Positions 10,258 through 19,715 of a stretch of DNA of 61,052 nucleotides are shown piece by piece; positions within the stretch are counted from its first letter, which is position 1; every line of letters starts with the position of its first letter. The stretch is from Thiomicrospira sp. (GTDB taxonomy: Bacteria; Pseudomonadota; Gammaproteobacteria; Thiomicrospirales; Thiomicrospiraceae), in NCBI GenBank assembly GCA_030826915.1, contig JAUUDE010000081.1:1-61052 (forward strand). Reading direction: 5' to 3'. Position numbers and translations under genes: made by a program. The notes beneath the pieces are model-generated. The model was not told the origin of the DNA. It ran no database searches and worked only from the letters and a program-made list of their open reading frames with translations.

Positions 10258-10263
10258 CGTTTC

Positions 10264-10956
10264 ATGAGTTATTCTACAACTAAAGCCACCAGGCCTGGTC
10301 TAACCGCTGGTGGTTTTTTTATTACCGGTACCGATACAGATGTTGGCAAAACCTATGTTGCCGGCTGTATTGCACACACTTTAATTCAAGCGGGGTATAA
10401 GATCATTCCGCGTAAACCGATTGCGTCTGGCTGCATTAAACAAGCTGACAATAGTCTATTAAGTGAAGATGCCGAGTTTTTACAGCAGGCCTGCCAATCA
10501 GCAGAGTCCTTAGAGACCATTTGCCCTTATCAATTTGAACCTGCCGTATCCCCACAAACAGCCATTGAACAAGCTGGGCTTGAGATTACAATAGAAGACT
10601 TAATTAGCGCTATAAAACTGCCTAAAACCGTCAATGAAAAACAACTTTATCTGGTTGAGGGAGCAGGTGGTTTTTATTCACCCATTTGTTCTAACGGATT
10701 AAATAAAGACTTGGCACAAGCTGTAGGCTTACCTGTTATTTTGGTAGTAAAAAACCAACTTGGCTGTATCAATAGCACGCTTTTAAGTTTAGCTGCCATT
10801 GAGCAAGCTGGGTTGCAGACTCATGCCATTATCCTCAACTTTGCCTCTAACACAAATCACGCTAAAGGCATTGAAAACTGGACTAGCGTGCCAATTTTGG
10901 AACTCTCTTTTAGTGACTCTCGTTCACTTCAAACCATGTCTAAATTTCAACTTTAA
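10264..10956 (+). CDS. bioD: Dethiobiotin synthetase
   Basis: 230 residues. P-loop FFITGTDTDVGKTYVAG, KPIASG and LVEGAGGFYSPI are the BioD signatures. Carboxylates 7,8-diaminopelargonic acid to dethiobiotin with ATP, in biotin synthesis. No other bio gene lies in the window. Two iterated palindromes are inside the gene: ACCAGGCCTGGT (10288-10299, read Thr-Arg-Pro-Gly) and GCAGGCCTGC (10485-10494). Confidence 0.92.
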   Translation: MSYSTTKATRPGLTAGGFFITGTDTDVGKTYVAGCIAHTLIQAGYKIIPRKPIASGCIKQADNSLLSEDAEFLQQACQSAESLETICPYQFEPAVSPQTAIEQAGLEITIEDLISAIKLPKTVNEKQLYLVEGAGGFYSPICSNGLNKDLAQAVGLPVILVVKNQLGCINSTLLSLAAIEQAGLQTHAIILNFASNTNHAKGIENWTSVPILELSFSDSRSLQTMSKFQL

Positions 10957-10966
10957 TGTTTGCATT

Positions 10967-11269
10967 TCATAACACTCCCGATTCTAATACTGGTGTTATG
11001 AAGTAATGGCATTGCAATCTTGGGTGCTGATCTCTAAGGTACGCTAGAATATTGGTGTAGTTTTCTTGTGTAGTCATGATTTCCACCTGTACTTTTGCCA
11101 AATAACCTGCCACTTGTTCCTCAATTTCTTCAAGCTCATTTTCGTTGCTATATGAGCGAATCGACAAAGTCTTGAATTCAATATGTGCCTTTTCATAGAC
11201 CAATAAACTATCTGCAACGACTGAAAAAACACCTTCATCTATTAAAAGCTTAATTAATACGCCTGACAT
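10967..11269 (-). CDS. DUF3240 (PII-like) protein of a metal-efflux operon
   Basis: 100 residues resembling the DUF3240 family, small ferredoxin-fold proteins related in fold to PII/CutA. Genes of this family are often found at the end of CzcA/CusA-type efflux operons, as here: it starts one base after the RND pump stop. A metal-sensing or pump-modulating role is an inference. Cytoplasmic, no signal peptide. Confidence 0.7.
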   Translation of the reverse strand: MSGVLIKLLIDEGVFSVVADSLLVYEKAHIEFKTLSIRSYSNENELEEIEEQVAGYLAKVQVEIMTTQENYTNILAYLRDQHPRLQCHYFITPVLESGVL

Positions 11270-11270
11270 A

Positions 11271-14200
11271 TTAGGCTCCTTTTTTCAGATAAGTTAGCTG
11301 ATTTCCCTGCCCAAACAGACGATAAAAAATCGGTAATATGAGCAAAGTTAAAATGGTCGATGAAATCAATCCGCCAATCACTACAATCGCCAGTGGACGT
11401 TGAATCTCTGAACCTGGCCCTGTAGCAAACACTAAGGGCACTAATCCAAGAGCTGCAATACTGGCCGTCATTAATACTGGGCGTAAACGTCGCATTGCAC
11501 CTTCTACAACCACCTCGGTAATTGCAATACCTGTTGCTGCTAATTGATTAAAGTATGAAATCATGACTACTCCGTTTAATACGGCAATACCTAACAGGGC
11601 AATAAAGCCAACTGAGGCCGGTACAGAAAGATATTCACCGGTTATCCACAGGGCGGTAATCCCACCAATCAGGGCAAAAGGCACATTGGTTAAAATCATC
11701 GCGGCTTGCGGAATGGATCTAAAGGTACTGAATAAGATAATAAAGATCAGAGCCAAAGCAATTGGCACCACTACCACTAATTTAGCTGCAGCACGTTGCT
11801 GGTTCTCAAATTTACCGCCCCACTCAAAGTAGTAACCCGCTGGGATATTCATCTGAGCCGCCTTTTGTTTAGCCTCTTCAACAAAACCAACCAAATCACG
11901 CCCTTTTACGTTTGAAACCACCACCGCAAAACGTTTACTTTGTTCACGCTGAATAGAAACAGGTCCTTCAACTTCTTTGGCGTTAACCAACTGACTTAAC
12001 ATAACGGTTTGACCATTTTCTAAGGCAATAGGTTTTTGCAACATCTCTTGCTTAGATGACTTATAAGACTCACCAGCTCTAACAATAATTGGAATTCTGC
12101 GAATACCTTGATACAAAATACCCGCCTCTAAGCCATTAACTTGGGCTCGTAAAATAGCTTGCACGTCATTCACACTTAAACCAAACTTAGCCGCCATTTC
12201 TTTATTAATATCTAGCTGTAAGTAGCGTAAACCTTCGTTGGTTGGTGTAAAGACATCTTCTGCACCTTTTATTGAACTAACGGTTTCAACCATTTTTTTT
12301 GCAACTTCATTTAACTGTTCTGGATCGTCACCAAAAATCTTAATCGCCACATCACCACGTGCTCCGGTAAGCATTTCATCAACACGCATCTGAATCGGTT
12401 GCGTAAAGGCAAAGTTAACGCCTGGGAAGTGATTTTCAAGACCCGTACGAATCTCACCAATCAGTTCTTCTTTGGTAGCCATTCGCCATTCTTCTTTTGG
12501 TTTTAACACCAAAAAGCTATCGGTATCATTTAAGCCCATTGGGTCCAGACCCAACTCATCTGAACCAACACGTGCCACAATACGGCCAATCTCTGGAATA
12601 TTTTTTAACAGATATTTTTGTACCTGTTTATCCATATTTACTGTCTCTTTAAGACTAATTGCTGGCAGTTTTTCAATTTGCATAACGATATAACCTTCAT
12701 CCATTTGCGGGATAAACGTTTTACCTACTTGAGTATAAATAAAGCCTGCAAACATTAAACCTAGTAAAGCGATACTAATCACCTTTTTACTGTTAGCTAA
12801 ACTCCAAACCAACACAGGGCGATAAAGCTGAAGCAGTTTCTCAATTAACCACGGCTCTTTATGACTTGGTTTACCTAACATAAATGACGCTAAAGTTGGA
12901 ATAATGGTTAATGAGAGCAGTAACGCGCTACCTAATGCAAAGATAATCGTTAGAGCAACCGGTACAAATAATTTACCCTCCAAACCCTCAAGAGTTAAGA
13001 GTGGTAAAAACACCGTCATAATAATTAAAATACCCGAGATAACTGGTATCGATACTTCTTGCACCGCTCGGTAAATAATATGTAGTTTAGGCAGGCCTGC
13101 TCGGTCTTTTTCTTGATGAGTAACAATATTTTCGACCACCACAACGGCCGCATCAACCAGCATACCTATAGCGATTGCAAGCCCTCCCAGAGACATTAAG
13201 TTGGCCGATAAACCAAATTGTTTCATCAAAATAAATGTAAGTAGTGCCGCTAAAGGTAAAATTAAGGCAACCGTCAAGGCGGCACGTAAATTACCTAAGA
13301 AGATAAATAACACCAATACAACCAAAATAACCGCTTCAGTTAAAACACCAGAAACCGTATCAATCGCTTGTGAAATTAAGTCTTTACGGTTATAAAACAC
13401 ATGCAAAGAGATACCTTGTGGCAAGGCACGTTGAATATCGGCCAAACGTGCTTCAATACCAGACACAACGTCACGAGCATTGGCACCTTTAAGAGCCATA
13501 ACCAAACCTTGTACCGCTTCTTCACCATTCTGGGTAACAGCTCCATTACGGTATAAAGAATCTACTTCAACCTTAGCTAAATCTTTAACATAAATTGGGC
13601 GATCACCAGAATTATCGACAATGATATTTTCAATATCGTTAATATTGGTTAGATTCCCCAAAGTTCTTACTAATAGAACTTCTTCACCTTGATTGACTCG
13701 ACCCGCACCATCATTTTGATTATGGGTTTCCACGGCATTAATTAAGCGGGCCAATGAAATTTTAAAGGTACTTAACTTGTTAAAATCTGGCTTAACCGCA
13801 AACACACGTACGTTACCACCTAAGGCATTAACGTCTGCCACACCTGGAACCGAACGTAAAGCGGGACGAATTACCCAGTCCAACAAATCACGTTTTTCCA
13901 TATTATTGAGTGTATTACCATCAATGGTAAACATAAAAATATCACTTAACGGGGTAGATAAGGGCGCCATTCCACCTGTTACACCATTTGGCAAATTCAC
14001 ACCATTTAAACGTTCGGCCACCAGCTGCCTAGCCCAATAGATATCGGTGCCTTCAGCAAAGTTTAAAGTAATATCGGCAATCGCGTACTTGGCTAAAGAA
14101 CGTAATAATGTCTCTTTAGGAATCCCTAATAACTCTTGCTCAAGCGGTGCAATGACACGCTGTTCCACCTCCGTAGGAGTCATACCCGGTGCTTTAAAAA

Positions 14201-14345
14201 TCATTTTTACCTGTACAGGTGAAACATCCGGAAAGGCATCAATTGGAGTTTTCTGAAATGCCATCCATCCGCCTGCAACTAGAGCAAATATGACTAAGAC
14301 AACAAAGATGCGCTGGGTTAAGAAAAACTCTATTAAACGGTTCAT
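11271..14345 (-). CDS. Heavy-metal efflux RND pump (CzcA/CusA family)
   Basis: 1024 residues, inner membrane, 12 predicted membrane helices with two large periplasmic loops. The HME-RND signature MLVDAAVVVVENI in TM4 and the start FFLTQRIFVVLVIFALVAGGW mark the heavy-metal branch rather than the drug branch. Exports a metal cation by proton antiport with the adaptor and outer-membrane genes just upstream. The metal (Cu, Ag, Zn, Co or Ni) cannot be decided by eye. A GCAGGCCTGC palindrome lies at 13091-13100, read Ala-Gly-Leu. Confidence 0.92.
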   Translation of the reverse strand: MNRLIEFFLTQRIFVVLVIFALVAGGWMAFQKTPIDAFPDVSPVQVKMIFKAPGMTPTEVEQRVIAPLEQELLGIPKETLLRSLAKYAIADITLNFAEGTDIYWARQLVAERLNGVNLPNGVTGGMAPLSTPLSDIFMFTIDGNTLNNMEKRDLLDWVIRPALRSVPGVADVNALGGNVRVFAVKPDFNKLSTFKISLARLINAVETHNQNDGAGRVNQGEEVLLVRTLGNLTNINDIENIIVDNSGDRPIYVKDLAKVEVDSLYRNGAVTQNGEEAVQGLVMALKGANARDVVSGIEARLADIQRALPQGISLHVFYNRKDLISQAIDTVSGVLTEAVILVVLVLFIFLGNLRAALTVALILPLAALLTFILMKQFGLSANLMSLGGLAIAIGMLVDAAVVVVENIVTHQEKDRAGLPKLHIIYRAVQEVSIPVISGILIIMTVFLPLLTLEGLEGKLFVPVALTIIFALGSALLLSLTIIPTLASFMLGKPSHKEPWLIEKLLQLYRPVLVWSLANSKKVISIALLGLMFAGFIYTQVGKTFIPQMDEGYIVMQIEKLPAISLKETVNMDKQVQKYLLKNIPEIGRIVARVGSDELGLDPMGLNDTDSFLVLKPKEEWRMATKEELIGEIRTGLENHFPGVNFAFTQPIQMRVDEMLTGARGDVAIKIFGDDPEQLNEVAKKMVETVSSIKGAEDVFTPTNEGLRYLQLDINKEMAAKFGLSVNDVQAILRAQVNGLEAGILYQGIRRIPIIVRAGESYKSSKQEMLQKPIALENGQTVMLSQLVNAKEVEGPVSIQREQSKRFAVVVSNVKGRDLVGFVEEAKQKAAQMNIPAGYYFEWGGKFENQQRAAAKLVVVVPIALALIFIILFSTFRSIPQAAMILTNVPFALIGGITALWITGEYLSVPASVGFIALLGIAVLNGVVMISYFNQLAATGIAITEVVVEGAMRRLRPVLMTASIAALGLVPLVFATGPGSEIQRPLAIVVIGGLISSTILTLLILPIFYRLFGQGNQLTYLKKGA

Positions 14346-14347
14346 AC

Positions 14348-15538
14348 TTATTCTCCGCCTTCATCTGCCATAATGTTACTTTTCAGGCTTGATGCACCAT
14401 GAGTAACTACAACACTTTGTGCATTAATATCCTCTTGACGGACTGGATTAAAGAACAATTGACCATCAAAAGTTTGTAAAACAACTACTGGCACAGCCTT
14501 AATTTCCTGTTGTTGCTGTACAAAAATGATGTCTTGATTATTTAAGGTTGTTAAAGCGTTCATTGCCGTTTGGTATGCAGCTTGTTCATATTGAAATTGC
14601 ACTGAAAACAACTGACCAGGTTTGATAGCAAAATCGGCATTATCAAACACTGTATGCACTTCAACCGATTGCGTATCTGGTGTAACAAAATCTGAAATAT
14701 GTGCAACCTTACCAGGTTTATCAAGTGTGGCAACGGTGACCGATTGACCTTCAGCTAACCCTTTGACGTCTTTAACAGGTACTTCTAAATCAATAACGAT
14801 TGGATTAGTTTTAGCAATAGAAACCACCACCGCTTGTGCTTGAACACGTTGACCAATTTCTACCTTAACATCAAATAATTCACCGTTTACAGGAGCAACT
14901 AACGACAATTCTGCTGACTGAATCTGCTGAGTTTTTTCTAATTCAGCAACCAACTTAGAATCCATTCCTAAATATAACAATTCTTGCTTTTGCTGAACTT
15001 TCATTTGCGAAAGTTTTCTTACACTCGCCTCTAACTCTTGACGTTGTTTACTAGAAATCGCTCCGGTTTGACTTAATGATTTTGCACGCTTTAATGCCGC
15101 CACTTGGGCTTTTAAATCAGCCAAAGTGGCCACAAAATCACTTTGCATCTTTTGCAGCTCAGCACTGTAGACTGTAGCAATAATTTCACCCTTGTTTACA
15201 TGTCCATGCACATGATGTATGGCGTTTATTTGCCCAGAAATAGGCATTGTAACCACATAACGTTGGTTTAGTGGCACCATGCTTTGTGCAATAAAAGCAC
15301 TACTTGGATAAGCCTTAACCATAGCTATTTTTTGCGTTTGAATAGCAAGAGCATCCATTTGGTCAGTGGTTAATGTTAAAGAGGGTATTGTTGCCATATC
15401 TGAAGCTGTTACATAAGGCACATAGCTCATTGCAGAAAATACGAGCACAAGAGTAGCAGTAACTTTAGACTGTTTTAAAGACATACAAAATTGGGCTAAA
15501 TAATTATTTTTATTCTGAGTTAACAATGTAGTTTGCAT
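14348..15538 (-). CDS. RND efflux periplasmic adaptor
   Basis: 396 residues. A membrane-anchoring or signal segment (ATLVLVFSAMSYVPYV) begins about residue 28. Then come a lipoyl-like half (MPISGQINAIHHVHGHVNKGEIIATVYS), a helical hairpin, a second lipoyl half (LVAPVNGELFDVKVEIGQRV) and beta-barrel domains. Links the pump at 11271 to the outer-membrane channel. The ATG overlaps the preceding stop by one base (TAATG). An internal ATG at 15484 would give a more usual signal-peptide position and is an alternative start. Confidence 0.88.
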   Translation of the reverse strand: MQTTLLTQNKNNYLAQFCMSLKQSKVTATLVLVFSAMSYVPYVTASDMATIPSLTLTTDQMDALAIQTQKIAMVKAYPSSAFIAQSMVPLNQRYVVTMPISGQINAIHHVHGHVNKGEIIATVYSAELQKMQSDFVATLADLKAQVAALKRAKSLSQTGAISSKQRQELEASVRKLSQMKVQQKQELLYLGMDSKLVAELEKTQQIQSAELSLVAPVNGELFDVKVEIGQRVQAQAVVVSIAKTNPIVIDLEVPVKDVKGLAEGQSVTVATLDKPGKVAHISDFVTPDTQSVEVHTVFDNADFAIKPGQLFSVQFQYEQAAYQTAMNALTTLNNQDIIFVQQQQEIKAVPVVVLQTFDGQLFFNPVRQEDINAQSVVVTHGASSLKSNIMADEGGE

Positions 15539-16740
15539 TATAAAGATACACCTGCAATTTGGTTATGACGTGCAATTGCTTTGTTTAATTCAATTTGGGT
15601 AAGGGCTTGCTTTAATTTACTGTTCAGAAACTGCTGCTGAGCATTCATCAAAGTCTGAATATTACTTTCACCAATTCTGTAGGCCTGTTTAGCCAGTGTT
15701 AACGCTTGTATGCTAATCACCATTTCTTGTTCTATGAGTTCGACTTTTTTCTGGCTTGCCTCTACTTGTTGTTTTGCTTCAAATAGCTGGCTTTGTAACT
15801 CAAGTTGATAACGTTTAAGTTCGGCTTCTTTAGCTAAAACCGTAGATTTGTGTTGAGCTGTTGCAACTTTAGCGGTTGGGCTACTGCCAATTGGATAGGA
15901 AATTTGTGCATATAAGGAGCTATTAGCAGGCATACCTTTATCGTCTTCTTGAAAACCACCAAATGAGAGTACTGGATTATCTTTTTGCGTGGATTTTAAG
16001 TTCTGATACTCTGCATTTAATACCGTTAACTGGGCTTTTAATTGATTCAGCTGCGGATGATTTTGCAAGTCATAGGTTGCTAAACTCTCGAGTATTGGAC
16101 TTGGTAGTTCATTGGTTTTAGTCCAATATTGATAACGGTTTTGAGAAGCTTTTAACTCGGTATTCATCGCAAATAGATGCGACTGTGCTTCTAGCAACGC
16201 TTTATCAGCCAACAAACCGTCAAGCTTAGGTTTTTCGCCAACATTCACTAACACTTGGATGAGCTTCTGCAAACTTTTTGCTTGTTCTACAGACTGTTCG
16301 GCAATATTCGTCTTAACTTGGGCTTCGCGGAACTGCCAAACCAAATCACGTAATTGTCCTGAAGCTTGCCACTTAAGATAGGAGGCCTGGTTAGTTTTTA
16401 ATTCAGAAAAACCTTGTGCAAGTGCTTGCTGGCTCTGTACCTGGCCTGGTAACCATAAAGGCATTTCTGCACCAATTTGCCACTTTTGTTTATCTAAATC
16501 ACCAGTAAAAGCATCATTTTCATGCGCAAAAATCAAATTTGTATTACCAGAAAACCAACTACTAGCGGCTTGATTGGCTGTATTTTCTAAAGCATCAAAA
16601 CCTTGCAAAGCAGCCTGTTCAGGCTGTGTATCTAAGACGTTCTTTAACAAATCCGCATAGTTTGCTGCTTGAGCAGGTAAACTGAATATTAAGCCAACAC
16701 TTAATAGCGTGGCAAAACGAAATTTTTGAATGGTTTTCAT
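15538..16740 (-). CDS. TolC-like outer-membrane efflux protein
   Basis: 400 residues with a clear signal peptide (FATLLSVGLIFSLPAQA, cleavage near residue 25) and two long coiled-coil repeats, ending with LAKQAYRIGESNIQTLMNAQQQFLNSKLKQAL, the usual TolC-family closing repeat. First gene of the efflux operon. Three CTGAAA repeats lie 44-66 bases upstream of its start. Confidence 0.88.
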   Translation of the reverse strand: MKTIQKFRFATLLSVGLIFSLPAQAANYADLLKNVLDTQPEQAALQGFDALENTANQAASSWFSGNTNLIFAHENDAFTGDLDKQKWQIGAEMPLWLPGQVQSQQALAQGFSELKTNQASYLKWQASGQLRDLVWQFREAQVKTNIAEQSVEQAKSLQKLIQVLVNVGEKPKLDGLLADKALLEAQSHLFAMNTELKASQNRYQYWTKTNELPSPILESLATYDLQNHPQLNQLKAQLTVLNAEYQNLKSTQKDNPVLSFGGFQEDDKGMPANSSLYAQISYPIGSSPTAKVATAQHKSTVLAKEAELKRYQLELQSQLFEAKQQVEASQKKVELIEQEMVISIQALTLAKQAYRIGESNIQTLMNAQQQFLNSKLKQALTQIELNKAIARHNQIAGVSL

Positions 16741-16783
16741 TGTTTATTCCTAGAATATTCCATAATAAGAAACATTCTAAAAA

Positions 16784-16806
16784 CTGAAACTGAAACGAAA
16801 CTGAAA
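16784..16806 (-). promoter_or_regulatory. Candidate response-regulator box upstream of the metal-efflux operon
   Basis: CTGAAA occurs at 16784, 16790 and 16801; the last two are spaced 11 bp, as in the direct-repeat half-sites of OmpR/PhoP-type regulators. On the minus strand the repeats read TTTCAG and lie about 16 bp upstream of TATTAT (16762-16767), a possible -10. The OmpR-family regulator at 18633-19334 is the obvious candidate, but this is an inference. Confidence 0.4.
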
Positions 16807-17080
16807 ATGACACAGAAAAATGCGGTGAATAGTTTAATCTTACAATTCAAGAAAGATGAAAATCCTCATACTGTTTTTTATATGGGATAACAAGTCCATA
16901 AATGAAACCTGCGTTTGAGTAAATGCATTGGCAAACACCCAAATCCCCCTTGGAATAAATGGTGCAAAGTTCTTATCGTAGAGAACGATTAAGCAATCTC
17001 GACTTTTCGAAGCTGAGCTTGCTCAGCAAGTTGCGAGATTGTCTCGGCTCTTCAGCCGAGTTCTTCGTTTCAGTGAACAG

Positions 17081-17213
17081 CTTAGAACTTGCACATTTGT
17101 GGAGTGGGGTGCCCTTTGTTTGCTTACTTTGTTTTGGGCAAGCAAACAAAGTAAGGGAAAGCCTGTAGACAATATCAAGGCGAAGTAATTAAATTCAGAA
17201 GGCTTCTCAACTT
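17081..17213 (+). repeat. Dispersed modular repeat, copy A
   Basis: This stretch matches the window's last 200 bases in inverted orientation at both ends: an outer block from CTTAGAACTTGC to GGGGTGCCCTTT and an inner block from AATATCAAGGCGAAGT to AAGGCTTCTCAACTT. Between them is a perfect 12-bp stem CTTACTTTGTTT (17123-17134) / AAACAAAGTAAG (17144-17155). It sits in a 528-base gene-free spacer (16741-17268) that also holds a second inverted sequence near 17000-17065 (GAGATTGTCTCGGCT and AGCCGAGTTCTTCG). No coding capacity is likely. Confidence 0.75.
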
Positions 17214-17268
17214 ACGTGTAATCCAAGGTTAAGTTGAAGTTTTTACATTTAATCAATACCCGTGCAGA

Positions 17269-18636
17269 CTATTTTGGTTTGAAAACTAGTTTAACCTGGA
17301 GTCCGCCTAAGTCTGATCGTGCGAACGTGATTTCCCCAGAGTAAGCTTCCACGAGATCTTTCACGATTGACAGGCCAATACCATGCCCTGGAGTCGCTTC
17401 GTCTGCTCTAAAACCTCTGGTTTGAATCGCTTTTATCTGCTCTTCAGTTACTCCTAGCCCATCATCTTCAATAAGAATTGTACATAGATGTGCGGTTTCA
17501 TTAAATGAGACTCTAATTTCAGACTGACTCCACTTAAAAGCGTTATCGAGTAAGTTACCAAACAGCTCAAAGCCATCCTCTTTTTCAATAACTAGAGTGT
17601 GATTCTCTAGCAGATTAACATTCACGGTAATCTCTTTGTTTTGATGCAGTTGTTTTAGAGTTGTAATTAACTCATCTAAATCAATTTTAAAATCAAAACG
17701 ATTAGACATGGGTGCATCAGAGGCAATACGAGCCTTCTTTAATTCACGTTCAATCAACTGGTGAATTTTATCCAACTGCTGCTGCATCTGTTGCTCCACT
17801 CGCTGAATATTTTCTACCGAAGAGTCCAGTTTAATTTGCTCTAAAAGCTGAAAAGCGAGATTAAGCGGTGTTTTTAGTGCGTGTGAAAGGTTGGCATTGG
17901 ATTGCCTGGAAGATTTCAACTGTTTACCAGCTTGAGTAATGGCAAACCGTAAAGCTTCAATTAATGATGCTACCTCTTTTGGATACATGGAGTCATCGAT
18001 GTTCAATTGATGGGTGAATTCCAACTCTTTAAGTTGTTTTTCTAAAGGTACAAGCTGAGTAAAGGTACGTCTTAAAATCCATTTTTGTAATAGGTAAAGA
18101 AGGATGAGTGTACCTAAGGCAAACAGGCCAAATAACCAATCAAAATGATTTAGGCTTTCTTGGATTGGTGCATGATCTTCAGCAATGTAGATGCTTATTA
18201 CCTGATTGTTTTTTGTTCTATGCGTCGCCAATACAAGCAGTTTTGAACGTTTTACAGTTTTGCCCTCTGCAACCATTGGCCCTAATGTTTCATATACCAT
18301 TTCATCTGCTTGGTTCTTCATCCAAGACTGTTGAAACAGTGGAAACTGATTGAGTGAAGGGGAACGAAACGTTTGATTAGAAACCTTAACCACATAGTAG
18401 TGACCCGAGTTAATTTGTGAATAAATCGGTTCCATATATTCAACATCCAATCGCCACTGGCCATTGACAAGGTGAAGGTTTTTGACTACTGAATCACTGT
18501 CATGGCTCAAACGTGTTAAGAGATAGTCATCCGCCACCTTGTGAATGGTAGTAATGGAGAGCCACCAAAATAAAAAAAACACGGCAACAACACTTAAGCC
18601 AAGCATAACAGAGAGTTGTTGCTGAAGAGACTTCAC
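17269..18636 (-). CDS. Sensor histidine kinase
   Basis: 455 residues. TM1 (about 11-30) and TM2 (FGLFALGTLILLYLL, about 168-185) enclose a periplasmic sensor domain of some 130 residues. Then come a linker, the phosphoacceptor segment NLSHALKTPL (His near 250) and an ATPase domain with FGNLLDNAFKWS (N box), EDDGLGV and GHGIGLSIVKDLV. PhoQ-like overall. Its start overlaps the regulator stop by 4 bases (ATGA type). It probably phosphorylates the adjacent regulator. The signal is unknown; the metal-efflux operon downstream suggests a metal. Confidence 0.9.
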   Translation of the reverse strand: MKSLQQQLSVMLGLSVVAVFFLFWWLSITTIHKVADDYLLTRLSHDSDSVVKNLHLVNGQWRLDVEYMEPIYSQINSGHYYVVKVSNQTFRSPSLNQFPLFQQSWMKNQADEMVYETLGPMVAEGKTVKRSKLLVLATHRTKNNQVISIYIAEDHAPIQESLNHFDWLFGLFALGTLILLYLLQKWILRRTFTQLVPLEKQLKELEFTHQLNIDDSMYPKEVASLIEALRFAITQAGKQLKSSRQSNANLSHALKTPLNLAFQLLEQIKLDSSVENIQRVEQQMQQQLDKIHQLIERELKKARIASDAPMSNRFDFKIDLDELITTLKQLHQNKEITVNVNLLENHTLVIEKEDGFELFGNLLDNAFKWSQSEIRVSFNETAHLCTILIEDDGLGVTEEQIKAIQTRGFRADEATPGHGIGLSIVKDLVEAYSGEITFARSDLGGLQVKLVFKPK

Positions 18637-19334
18637 TCTACCAGGCCTGCTGAATCAGCCAAGGTCAATCGATAACCTTGACCACGTAAGGTTTGAATCG
18701 ACTCTTTACCTAAATAACCCCGTAAACGCCGAATATAGACCTCGATAATATTGTCATCTTTTTCCTGAGAGGCGTCTGAGATTTTATCCAACAACGCTTG
18801 TTTAGAAAATATGTTTTTTGGATGTCTAAATAGAGTCTCTGCTAAACGAAATTCGGTTGCTGTTAAGGTTTGTGATTGATGATTTATAAGGAGAGATTTT
18901 GCCTCAATATCCAAACAAACGTACGTTATATCTTTAATATGCGAGGGAGAAAAACAGATAACGGATTTTTTTGGTTGATTACGCTTAGCTAGGCTTTCAA
19001 TTCGTGCCTGAAGTTCTTCAAAGTGAAAAGGCTTACCCAAATAATCATCGGCGCCTTTCTTCAAACCTTCCACCCGCTCTTGCCATGAGTTACGCGCTGT
19101 AAGAATCAGTATAGGCATAACCTTATCTGCTTCACGAATTTTTTGTAAAACAACCAGGCCTGGTTGTTTAGGCAAACCTAAATCCAATATGACTAAATTA
19201 TAATCATATTCTAAAGCCAAATATAAACCCTGCTCACCATCCTGAGCAACATCCACAATATAGCCTAGACTTTTAAATCGTGCTTGTAGATTTTCTACAA
19301 GTAAAGGTTCGTCTTCAATCAAGAGTAGCTTCAT
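18633..19334 (-). CDS. OmpR/PhoP-family response regulator
   Basis: 233 residues from ATG 19334; an in-frame GTG lies five codons upstream. Receiver domain: acidic IEDEP, phosphoacceptor Asp in NLVILDLGLP (about 51), Thr in ILTARN, Lys in LGKPFHF. The C-terminal winged helix ends DDNIIEVYIRRLRGYLGKE...TLRGQGYRL, typical of PhoP/QseB. The gene contains a 22-bp perfect palindrome (19148-19169), read Gln-Pro-Gly-Leu-Val, and another CAGGCCTG at its last codons (18642-18649). Confidence 0.92.
   Translation of the reverse strand: MKLLLIEDEPLLVENLQARFKSLGYIVDVAQDGEQGLYLALEYDYNLVILDLGLPKQPGLVVLQKIREADKVMPILILTARNSWQERVEGLKKGADDYLGKPFHFEELQARIESLAKRNQPKKSVICFSPSHIKDITYVCLDIEAKSLLINHQSQTLTATEFRLAETLFRHPKNIFSKQALLDKISDASQEKDDNIIEVYIRRLRGYLGKESIQTLRGQGYRLTLADSAGLVE
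19148..19169. repeat. Iterated palindrome, 22-bp copy inside the response regulator
   Basis: Core CAACCAGGCCTGGTTG (19151-19166), extended by three complementary bases on each side (AAA left, TTT right), so 22 bp of perfect symmetry within a coding sequence. Confidence 0.9.
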
Positions 19335-19380
19335 GCATTTCTCTAACACTTATAGGTGTGGTTCTTATAAAAAGAATGGG

Positions 19381-19620
19381 TTATTCCTGTTGTTGCGTCT
19401 CAGGCGATTTCCACAGTTTCATAATCATTAACACAACAAAAATACCTGCAAAAAACATAAAACTCATTGCTGGCCAAAGACTGTAAAGCAGTTGCCAACC
19501 TTGGCTAACAGGGATGGAGATGCCATCTATGACTTCAATTAATTGATAATGCTCGATTGATGCAGATAAATAAAACAATAGAATTGCCATAATAGCAAGA
19601 ATAAAAATACAGATAGACAC
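19381..19620 (-). CDS. Small two-helix membrane protein
   Basis: 79 residues: an N-terminal helix (SICIFILAIMAILLFYLSA), a short loop, a second helix (SFMFFAGIFVVLMIMKLW) and a charged tail. It lies 46 bases upstream of the response regulator on the same strand, so it may belong to that operon. No family recognised. Alternatively a spurious ORF, but the membrane pattern and position favour a gene. Confidence 0.55.
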   Translation of the reverse strand: MSICIFILAIMAILLFYLSASIEHYQLIEVIDGISIPVSQGWQLLYSLWPAMSFMFFAGIFVVLMIMKLWKSPETQQQE

Positions 19621-19715
19621 TCTCCTATTTCAGTAAGATTTTATATACATACTTTTAAATAATTGTGGATACACAGAATCAAGTAATAACTGCAATTCCG
19701 TAAATTTACGATAAT

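Noticed and set aside
16959-17168. 69-codon plus-strand ORF in the efflux/two-component spacer
   Set aside because: It runs through the dispersed repeat and its hairpins, lacks a binding site and has no protein-like pattern.
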